Shown piece by piece: positions 7,730 through 13,543 of a DNA stretch of 13,543 bases; positions within the stretch are counted from its first letter, which is position 1; each line of letters opens with the position of its first letter. Origin of the DNA: Gammaproteobacteria bacterium. Lineage in GTDB: Bacteria > Pseudomonadota > Gammaproteobacteria > Pseudomonadales > Azotimanducaceae_A. The notes under the pieces were generated by a model that was given only the letters and a program-made list of their open reading frames with translations, was not told where the DNA came from and did no database searches. Position numbers and translations under genes: made by a program. The stretch covers positions 1-13,543 of the forward strand of contig DUAT01000157.1 in the NCBI GenBank assembly GCA_012960755.1. The letters are read 5' to 3'.

Positions 7730-8838
7730 CGACAAAAGCAAAAAGCCTCACCGCCTTGGCAGTGCTTCTCATTCTTGGTGGCGTACTTGGTTTCGATCAG
7801 TTTAAACAGAGAATTATTGCTAAGAAGCTGGCTGAATATAAGCCGCCATCAGTGGCAGTCACTACACAGATCGCCCAAAGCGAGGATTGGACAAAGCGTC
7901 TGACGGCCGTAGGGGAAATTACTGCGCGGTCCGCAGTTAATGTTACAACCCAGATATCTGGCCAGGTTTTGTCGATTCACTTTGATTCCGGCGATGTTGT
8001 TGAGGCAGGGCAATTATTGGTTCAACTGGACGATCAGCTTTTGAGGGACCAGCTGATTAAAGACGAGGCTGAAGCTAAGTTGTCACAGTTGGATGTAGAT
8101 CGCTACACCAAGCTTGTTGCTGAAAAGAGCGCGTCGCAAGTTAATTTGGATCGTGCTACAGCGAATCGGGCACGTGATAGGGCGGCGAGTAATTCGACAA
8201 GCACCAAGATCGATTACATGGCGATAAAGACGCCCTTTGCCGGACAGGTCGGCATTCGTCAGGTAAACGTCGGGGACTTCCTCTCTCCGGGGTCGTCGAT
8301 TGTCAACTTGCAGAATCGTCGAGAACTTTATGTCGATTTCTCCCTTCCAGAAAATTATTTGCCGCTGTTAAAGCAGGGTTTGCAGGTAGACATAAGCACA
8401 GACGCTTTTCCAGGGAAGACATTCTCAGCGCAAGTTACCGGGATAGCGCCTCAGGTTGATCCTAACTCACGCAATATCGACGTGAGGGCACAGTTTCCGG
8501 AAGCTACTCCGGATCTCGTCCCCGGGTTATTTGTTACTGTCGAGGTGGTCACGCTGGACAGTCAGACATTGATTACCTTGCCCGCCGTTGCTGTCAGCTA
8601 CTCGATGTACGGAGACACAGTTTTCGTCGTGGACGAAAAATCCGCTGATGGCTACGCCATTGAGCGTCGCAATGTCACTGTCGCCATGCAGCGGCAGTCG
8701 CAAGTCGCCCTTAGTGACGGTGTTGTAGAGGGCGACCAGGTGATCACCTCGAACCAACAGCAACTCGATAAATCTTCCATCGTTATCATCAACAATGGTG
8801 ATGTAAGCCTTGATTCCGCAAAAACCAGCGGAGAATAG
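7726..8838 (+). CDS. RND efflux periplasmic adaptor (membrane fusion protein)
   Basis: Predicted 370-residue adaptor of the HlyD/AcrA family that bridges the RND permease to an outer-membrane channel. A hydrophobic N-terminal segment at about residues 7-24 acts as signal or anchor; there is no lipobox cysteine, so it is not a lipoprotein of the AcrA kind. The barrel-sandwich (lipoyl-like) halves are seen around [19 protein letters not shown] (near residue 78) and [18 protein letters not shown] (near 168), with a helical hairpin between them. The beta-barrel and membrane-proximal domains follow, including [11 protein letters not shown]. It is slightly shorter than AcrA (397). The ATG at 7726 overlaps the gadB stop by 4 bases, with GGAG 9 bases upstream. 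The permease starts 2 bases after the stop. No TolC-type gene is in the window, so the channel must be encoded elsewhere. Confidence 0.93.
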   Translation: MTTKAKSLTALAVLLILGGVLGFDQFKQRIIAKKLAEYKPPSVAVTTQIAQSEDWTKRLTAVGEITARSAVNVTTQISGQVLSIHFDSGDVVEAGQLLVQLDDQLLRDQLIKDEAEAKLSQLDVDRYTKLVAEKSASQVNLDRATANRARDRAASNSTSTKIDYMAIKTPFAGQVGIRQVNVGDFLSPGSSIVNLQNRRELYVDFSLPENYLPLLKQGLQVDISTDAFPGKTFSAQVTGIAPQVDPNSRNIDVRAQFPEATPDLVPGLFVTVEVVTLDSQTLITLPAVAVSYSMYGDTVFVVDEKSADGYAIERRNVTVAMQRQSQVALSDGVVEGDQVITSNQQQLDKSSIVIINNGDVSLDSAKTSGE

Positions 8839-8840
8839 GC

Positions 8841-11800
8841 ATGAACTTTACCGATGTGTTCATTGAAAGACCGGTTCTGTCGATCGTATTGAGCCTCGTC
8901 ATTTTTGTCCTGGGTATTAATTCCTTTGCGCAGCTTCAGGTGCGTCAGTACCCGGAGATGGAAACTGGCGTCATCTCAATTCAAACAGTGTATCCGGGAG
9001 CCAGTCCGAACAATGTATTGGGATATGTGACTCAGCCAATTCAGCAGCAGGTGGCGCAAGCGGAAGGCATTGATTACATGTATGCCGAAAATTCCATGGG
9101 CTTGTCCAAAATCACTATTTATCTGCAACTGGACTACCCGACGGACCAGGCATTGGCTGAAATTCTGGCATTGGTTCAGCAGGTCAAGTATCGGCTGCCC
9201 GCAGGTGTCCAGGATCCTAGTATTGTGAAATCGTCATCACAGCCTCCCATCGCGTACATCGCTTTCAGCTCCGATAAACTCGCAACACAGCAAACCTCAG
9301 ACTTCGTAAGCCGCGTTGCGGTTCCAATTTTTTCAACCGTGAGTGGAGTGAATTCGGTTGCTATTCTGGGGAAGAAAGACTTCGCCATGCGATTGTGGTT
9401 AGACCCCGTTCGTATGGCGGCATTTAATGTGGATGCCGGCGATATTCAGCGCGCAGTCCAAGCGAATAATGCTGTCAGTGCGGCAGGCAAGTTCAAGGGT
9501 AATTTCATTGAGGTTGATATTAACGCCTTGACCGATTTGAACACTGTGGAAGAGTTTGAGTCTATAGTGATTAGCCATCAAGAAGATCGATTGGTTAGGC
9601 TGAGCGATGTAGCTACCGTTGAGCTGGGTGCAGACAGCTACGACAGTTCCGTAGTTTCCGGCGGCTCAGAAACGGTGATGGTCTCTATTTCCAACACCGC
9701 TGATTCTAATCCGCTGGACGTTATCAGCGGCGTATACGAAATGTTGGAGCAGGTGAAAAGCGCGGCTCCCGACACGATTGATGTAAAGATGGTTTATGAC
9801 TCCACGATTTATATCAGTACTTCGATAGAAGAAGTGATCACGACACTTGGTGAAGCGATATTGATCGTGATTGTGGTTGTATTCCTGTTTTTGGGTAACT
9901 TCCGTTCGGTTTTGATTCCCGTTGTGACGATCCCCCTTTCCATGGTGGGCATCCTCTTCGTTCTATTGGCCATGGGTTTCACCATTAACTTGCTCACGTT
10001 ACTCGCCATGGTGCTGGCGATCTCACTTGTAGTAGATGACGCGATTGTCGTAGTGGAGAACACTTTTAGACACTTGCAGGAAGGACTGCCTCCAAAAGAG
10101 GCGGCGCTGAAGGGAGCCAGGGAAATAGCTAGCCCAGTGATATCAATGACGATCACCCTGGCTGCCGTTTATGCGCCCATCGGTTTCATGGGCGGATTAA
10201 CGGGTAATCTTTTCACCGAATTTGCGTTTACTCTCGCGGGGGCGGTTTTGCTCTCCGGGTTTATTGCACTCACGCTAAGCCCAATGATGTGTGCACACAC
10301 ACTCTCAGCAGACATTGGTGAATCCCCTCTGGTCCAACGCATCGATGCGATCCTGGAAAGAGTTAAGAACGTTTATCGTGGTCTTTTAGAAGGCCTGTTG
10401 GATAATCGCCACTTTGTTTGGCCGCTAGCGTCTGCCGTACTCATTGCCCTGGTTTATATGCTTACGCATACGGCCCAGGAACTGGCACCGGAAGAGGATC
10501 AGGGGGTCGTAATGCTGATGGGTTCAGGGCCCATCTACACCAATACTGACTACTTGAAGGCAACTGGCGAGCCTCTCAACACACTGATGGAATCACAGCC
10601 AGAATCAGTGGCTTCGTTTACTGTCTATGGCTATCAGAATAACTCAACACTCTTTGGTCTGGATGTTCTCTCGCCCTGGGACCAGCGCGATCGTACGGCA
10701 ATGGACTTGCGCAATGATTTTCAACAACAGGTTGTTCGCTACCCCGGCCTACAAACCTACAGCTTGTCCCCACCTGTACTACCCGGTACGCCCCAGGGTC
10801 TGCCTTATCAGTTAGTCATTAAGTCTCCGACCGATTCATTCGAAAATATTTATCCTCACGCACAGGCGCTCGCGGATGCCGCCAAGGCGTCCGGAAAATT
10901 TGTCTTTGTCCGAAATGATCTGACGCTCGACAAGCCCCAGTATGAACTGACGATAGACCGCGACAAAGCTGCGTCTCTGGGCATACTTCCCAGCGATATC
11001 GGTCGCGTTTTACAGATCTACCTAAGTGAGGGCTTCATCAACTATTTTTCCATGCAAGGGCGCAGCTATAAGGTGATATCCGAGGTTCCTCGTTCCTATC
11101 GCTTAGACAAGGCCGCCCTTGCGGGATACTACTTGCGTGGTGGCAATGGCGACATGGTTCCCCTGTCGGCAATGGTAACGGTCTCCCAGACTGTTGAAGC
11201 TTCGCGTATTAATCAGTTTCAGCAGTTGAACAGTGCGACAATTGAAGCCCGAATGATGCCGGGTGTGAGCCTTGCGGAAGCTCATGCATATATGGTCGAT
11301 CAAGCGCAGCAAATCTTACCGCGCGGGTATAGCCTTGATTCGTCTGGTGAACTGCGTCAATTTCTTCAGGAAGGCAGCGGGCTGCTGACCACCTTTGCTC
11401 TCGCTATCGTCATTATTTATTTGGTGCTCTCTGCGCAGTTTGAAAGCTTTCGAGACCCTTTGGTCATCTTGACGACGGTACCGCTCTCAATTTTTGGGGC
11501 GATGCTACCTCTCTATTTTGGCGCGGCAACCTTGAATATTTATACTGAGGTAGGCCTAGTTACGCTGATTGGGTTGATAAGCAAACATGGCATTTTAATC
11601 GTTGAATTTGCCAATGAGCTACAGACCGAGAAAGGCCTTAGCCGTCGGGACGCAGTGCTTGAGGCTGCTGCTGTTCGTATGCGTCCGGTGTTGATGACAA
11701 CGGCGGCGATGGTATTCGGGGTCCTACCATTAGTATTCGCTTCAGGTGCGGGCGCCGAAAGTCGGTTTTCTATGGGGCTGGTAATCAGCGTTGGCATGTC

Positions 11801-11918
11801 CATAGGCACGCTGTTTACACTGTTTGTGTTGCCGAGTCTTTATACGTTCCTCGCCGAAGACCTCAACCGACTCAATGAAGAAGAAAGCGCTGCGCTACCG
11901 AAAGCCAGCGCTGTCTGA
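8841..11918 (+). CDS. RND multidrug efflux permease, HAE1 family
   Basis: Predicted 1025-residue inner-membrane proton/drug antiporter of the AcrB/MdtF type. It begins with the typical NFTDVFIERPVLSIV amphipathic start and first helix, has two large periplasmic loops and two blocks of membrane helices consistent with twelve in total. The proton-relay residues appear intact: Asp399-Asp400 in LVVDDAIVVVEN, Lys915 in ISKHGILIVEF and Arg946 in VRMRP, corresponding to AcrB Asp407, Asp408, Lys940 and Arg971. It is about 25 residues shorter than AcrB. Start ATG has GGAG 7 bases upstream, and the gene follows its adaptor by 2 bases. Substrates cannot be predicted. Co-location with gadB suggests use under acid or anaerobic stress, as for MdtEF, which is coded beside gadE in E. 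coli. Confidence 0.95.
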   Translation: MNFTDVFIERPVLSIVLSLVIFVLGINSFAQLQVRQYPEMETGVISIQTVYPGASPNNVLGYVTQPIQQQVAQAEGIDYMYAENSMGLSKITIYLQLDYPTDQALAEILALVQQVKYRLPAGVQDPSIVKSSSQPPIAYIAFSSDKLATQQTSDFVSRVAVPIFSTVSGVNSVAILGKKDFAMRLWLDPVRMAAFNVDAGDIQRAVQANNAVSAAGKFKGNFIEVDINALTDLNTVEEFESIVISHQEDRLVRLSDVATVELGADSYDSSVVSGGSETVMVSISNTADSNPLDVISGVYEMLEQVKSAAPDTIDVKMVYDSTIYISTSIEEVITTLGEAILIVIVVVFLFLGNFRSVLIPVVTIPLSMVGILFVLLAMGFTINLLTLLAMVLAISLVVDDAIVVVENTFRHLQEGLPPKEAALKGAREIASPVISMTITLAAVYAPIGFMGGLTGNLFTEFAFTLAGAVLLSGFIALTLSPMMCAHTLSADIGESPLVQRIDAILERVKNVYRGLLEGLLDNRHFVWPLASAVLIALVYMLTHTAQELAPEEDQGVVMLMGSGPIYTNTDYLKATGEPLNTLMESQPESVASFTVYGYQNNSTLFGLDVLSPWDQRDRTAMDLRNDFQQQVVRYPGLQTYSLSPPVLPGTPQGLPYQLVIKSPTDSFENIYPHAQALADAAKASGKFVFVRNDLTLDKPQYELTIDRDKAASLGILPSDIGRVLQIYLSEGFINYFSMQGRSYKVISEVPRSYRLDKAALAGYYLRGGNGDMVPLSAMVTVSQTVEASRINQFQQLNSATIEARMMPGVSLAEAHAYMVDQAQQILPRGYSLDSSGELRQFLQEGSGLLTTFALAIVIIYLVLSAQFESFRDPLVILTTVPLSIFGAMLPLYFGAATLNIYTEVGLVTLIGLISKHGILIVEFANELQTEKGLSRRDAVLEAAAVRMRPVLMTTAAMVFGVLPLVFASGAGAESRFSMGLVISVGMSIGTLFTLFVLPSLYTFLAEDLNRLNEEESAALPKASAV

Positions 11919-11922
11919 ACAA

Positions 11923-11939
11923 CCGGTGAATATCACCGG
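11923..11939. repeat. perfect stem-loop just after the RND permease
   Basis: CCGGTGA at 11923-11929 and TCACCGG at 11933-11939 form a perfect 7-base-pair stem with a 3-base loop, four bases after the permease stop codon. There is no T-tract after it, so an intrinsic terminator is doubtful. It could protect the 3' end of the mRNA or bind a protein. Confidence 0.4.
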
Positions 11940-12147
11940 GCAAGAGGGGCACACTGTCCGGATAGGGCCATTCGCCTTTCTGACAGCCTTGAGCGGGCGA
12001 AGTGAGTCGGGTGACCGTGCTTCACAAACCGCTCGTCGGCACCGCAAAGTCACGGCCTTGCCGCTCAGGCACGGCGAAGACAGACATCCGGCTGATGTGG
12101 TCGCCGACGTGGCGCACCGCTGGTCCTCTCTGGTGTATGCGGAACAT

Positions 12148-12354
12148 ATGAGTTGGTGGATTGTTTACCTCAACATGCTGGGATCATTGCTATTCGCCTT
12201 ATCGCTCGCCGGCAGCTTCCTTTTGACTGACGGTAGCGCTCTGGCTCCCAGGATTGCAATCCTGAGTACGTTCGCAGGAGCAATGTGTTTTTTCATCGCT
12301 GCCTATCTGCTGATTCCCGAGTCCCAGGAAAAGGCGGGCGACAGCAACAAGTGA
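12148..12354 (+). CDS. small two-helix membrane protein, possibly a truncated YrhK-like protein
   Basis: Predicted 68-residue protein with two hydrophobic segments at about residues 3-27 and 34-56, separated by a short polar loop, ending IPESQEKAGDSNK. The pattern of a tryptophan-rich start, NMLGS, and a second helix ending in a leucine/proline motif resembles the C-terminal part of larger uncharacterised bacterial membrane proteins (YrhK-like, by memory). The frame stays open upstream as far as 11824, inside the permease gene, but the upstream residues are basic and low in family character, so they look like chance or a scrambled N-terminus. No clear ribosome site precedes the ATG. It may be a remnant of a longer gene rather than a functional small protein. 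Function unknown. Confidence 0.4.
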   Translation: MSWWIVYLNMLGSLLFALSLAGSFLLTDGSALAPRIAILSTFAGAMCFFIAAYLLIPESQEKAGDSNK

Positions 12355-12430
12355 CACCTTTCCCTACCAAAAACCTCGTACACGTTGATTTTGTTGACTT
12401 TAGTGTTGTTGGGCCGCTAGCGTTACAGGC

Positions 12431-12460
12431 ATGAAAACTGTACTCGTACCTGTGTATACT
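12431..12460 (+). promoter_or_regulatory. weak candidate promoter, extended -10
   Basis: TATACT at 12455-12460 is preceded by TG at a distance typical of an extended -10 element, with a poor ATGAAA at 12431-12436 upstream (18-base spacer). It would read into the degraded beta-barrel gene. The same bases could encode a 36-residue open frame (12431-12541) that has no ribosome site or family resemblance, so that frame is not called as a gene. Confidence 0.2.
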
Positions 12461-12541
12461 AGTTTGATTGAAAAGGTGGCGTTTGTCCCTCTTATACTTG
12501 AGAACGTGCTGTTCAACGCAACGTCCAAAGTTTTTCAGTGA

Positions 12542-12859
12542 GGCTACCTGCTATCCTGGCAGGCAAGTTTTGCTGGCAGGGACAATCGTGCGGACGTGAA
12601 TGTCGGGGCATTTCAGCCATTCCTGTTTTATCAACTGGGCAACGGTAACTACCTGCGGTCAACGCCGATCTGGGTGTATGACTTCGAGAAGGATGCCTAC
12701 AGCGTGCCCATAGGGATCGGTTTTGGTAAGGCTTTCAGACGCAAGCAAACAGTTTACAACGTGTTCGTGGAGCCGCAGTGGTCGGTGGCTGATAAGGGTC
12801 CCGGCTGGCCCGAGTGGCAGGTGTTTATGGGGTTGAACATGCAGTTCACCGGTCGTTAG
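12542..12859 (+). pseudogene. C-terminal remnant of an outer-membrane beta-barrel (neuromedin U / MetA-pathway-like) protein
   Basis: The reading frame from 12542 to the stop at 12857-12859 gives about 105 residues that look like the last beta strands of an outer-membrane protein of the group often annotated as neuromedin U or transporter. Landmarks are [10 protein letters not shown] and [18 protein letters not shown], then [35 protein letters not shown], and an aromatic ending LNMQF followed by TGR. Whole family members are about 250-350 residues. Here a TGA at 12539-12541 directly precedes the recognisable part, and no N-terminal or signal sequence is found in any frame upstream. A GTG at 12596 could in principle start an 87-residue peptide, but family-like sequence extends before it, so a truncated gene is the better explanation. 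Confidence 0.6.
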
Positions 12860-12872
12860 GTTTATGAACGTC

Positions 12873-12888
12873 CTCATCCGTTGATGAG
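12873..12888. repeat. short perfect hairpin after the beta-barrel remnant
   Basis: CTCATC at 12873-12878 and GATGAG at 12883-12888 form a 6-base-pair stem with a CGTT loop, 13 bases after the remnant's stop. It may be the weak remains of a terminator, since the following sequence is only moderately T-rich. Confidence 0.3.
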
Positions 12889-12918
12889 TGATATTAGGTT
12901 CCTTTAAGCGGAGTTAAA

Positions 12919-13284
12919 ATGCTAAGCGTAGAGATAGATAGACAAAACTGTATCGCCATTTTTCAGCCGCAGGGCCCTATGTCCCAGCCGGATTTTGATG
13001 CGGCTGAGAAAATCATAGACCCTTATATTGAGGAGCATGGCAGCTTACGTGGACTAATAATCAGGACTAAGGTGTTCCCTGGCTGGGAATCCTTTGGCGG
13101 GTTAGTAAGCCACATTAAATTTGTGAAGAATCATCATAAGGTGTTGACTCATGTCGCAATTGTCACAGACTCCAAATTGGGGGATTTGGCTGAAACGATT
13201 GGAGGACATTTTGTCTCGGCAGAAGTCAAACATTTTCCGTTTGAGCGGTTGGATAGCGCTACAAAGTGGATGCTTGACGGTTAG
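12919..13284 (+). CDS. SpoIIAA-like (STAS-related) small protein
   Basis: Predicted 121-residue soluble protein of the SpoIIAA-like group (PF11964-type, recalled). These proteins have a STAS/CRAL-TRIO-like alpha/beta fold; proposed roles involve lipid binding or regulation, but none is firmly known. Visible pattern: an N-terminal beta strand region (MLSVEI, CIAIFQPQG), a helix with DFDAAEKIIDPYIEEHG, a core strand LRGLIIRT, a helix with SFGGLVSHIKFVKNHHK, the strand HVAIVTDS, and a C-terminal FERLDSATKWML helix. Length is standard, so it seems intact. The ATG has GGAG (12910-12913) 5 bases upstream. It is flanked by gene remnants on both sides and stands as its own unit. Confidence 0.85.
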   Translation: MLSVEIDRQNCIAIFQPQGPMSQPDFDAAEKIIDPYIEEHGSLRGLIIRTKVFPGWESFGGLVSHIKFVKNHHKVLTHVAIVTDSKLGDLAETIGGHFVSAEVKHFPFERLDSATKWMLDG

Positions 13285-13309
13285 CCGCAGTTGTGGGCCC
13301 ATTTGCCTT

Positions 13310-13543
13310 GATCGACTCACGGTCAGAGTTGATAACAAGATCCAATATGAGCTAAAGAACCCGTTTCGTAACGGCATCACACATATTTTGTTTTCACCCC
13401 TGGATTTTCTTAGCAAGCTTGCAGCGCTGGTACCCAGACCGCGCCACAACCTCGTTCGGTATCACGGCGTATTCGCCCCAAATGCACGAATGAGGAAACT
13501 CGTTGTTCCCACAAAATGTAAAAAAACAAGGCGAAATCGATCG
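13310..13543 (+). pseudogene. C-terminal part of an IS91-family transposase, running off the window
   Basis: The frame 13310-13543 stays open to the window end and gives about 78 residues typical of the last part of IS91-type (Y2, HUH) transposases. Recognisable pieces in order are DRLTV, YELKNPFRNGITHILFSP, LDFLSKLAALVPRPR, and NLVRYHGVFAPN, followed by a basic tail. The catalytic HUH and tyrosine motifs would lie further upstream, but the sequence before 13310 belongs to the SpoIIAA-like gene, so the 5' part is missing. This is therefore a truncated copy. Members transpose by a rolling-circle mechanism and can carry adjacent genes, which fits the apparently decayed character of this end of the window. 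It may be longer to the right than can be seen. Confidence 0.75.

Noticed and set aside
12431..12541. 36-codon open frame before the beta-barrel remnant
   Set aside because: No ribosome site, no signal-peptide character, and it ends at the TGA in front of the remnant; coding status is unsupported.
13102..13449. 115-codon minus-strand open frame near the right end
   Set aside because: It is antisense to both the SpoIIAA-like gene and the transposase remnant, both of which have clear family patterns on the plus strand.

Overview
The window looks like a piece of a gammaproteobacterial chromosome, probably from a marine or environmental lineage. This rests on family resemblance by eye (a YihG-type acyltransferase, an E. 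coli-type GadB, an HAE1-type RND pump), not on any search. The species cannot be named from the sequence. The common theme is membrane lipid synthesis and envelope or acid-type stress. No tRNA, rRNA or CRISPR array was seen.

Left block (1-3545): a forward pair encodes a cyclopropane-fatty-acid-synthase-like SAM methyltransferase and, overlapping it by 14 bases, a geranylgeranyl-reductase-like FAD oxidoreductase. The overlap suggests a coupled methylate-then-reduce step on lipid acyl chains. A YihG/PlsC-type lysophospholipid acyltransferase converges on the pair from the other strand. Its candidate promoter carries a perfect 14-base palindrome.

Middle block (3546-6325): a cardiolipin synthase gene with two HKD motifs lies between two direct copies (3810-3969 and 6116-6249) of a ~135-160 bp sequence that are about 95% identical outside one 25-base net length difference. 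Each copy ends with a perfect TATAAT box and lies just upstream of a gene: cls for the first, gadB for the second. About 600 bp after cls hold no convincing gene. By eye the cls segment differs in base and codon character from its neighbours, so it may be an acquired unit that could excise by recombination between the repeats.

Right block (6326-11918): glutamate decarboxylase (GadB), an RND membrane-fusion protein and an RND inner-membrane permease form a tight operon (4-base overlap, then a 2-base gap). It resembles the association of gad genes with mdtEF in E. coli, but here decarboxylase and pump appear to share one transcript. No glutamate/GABA antiporter and no outer-membrane channel are present in the window.

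Right edge (11919-13543): an apparently decaying zone. It holds a small two-helix membrane protein that may be a truncated gene, the C-terminal piece of an outer-membrane beta-barrel protein, an apparently intact SpoIIAA-like small protein, and the C-terminal part of an IS91-family transposase running off the window.
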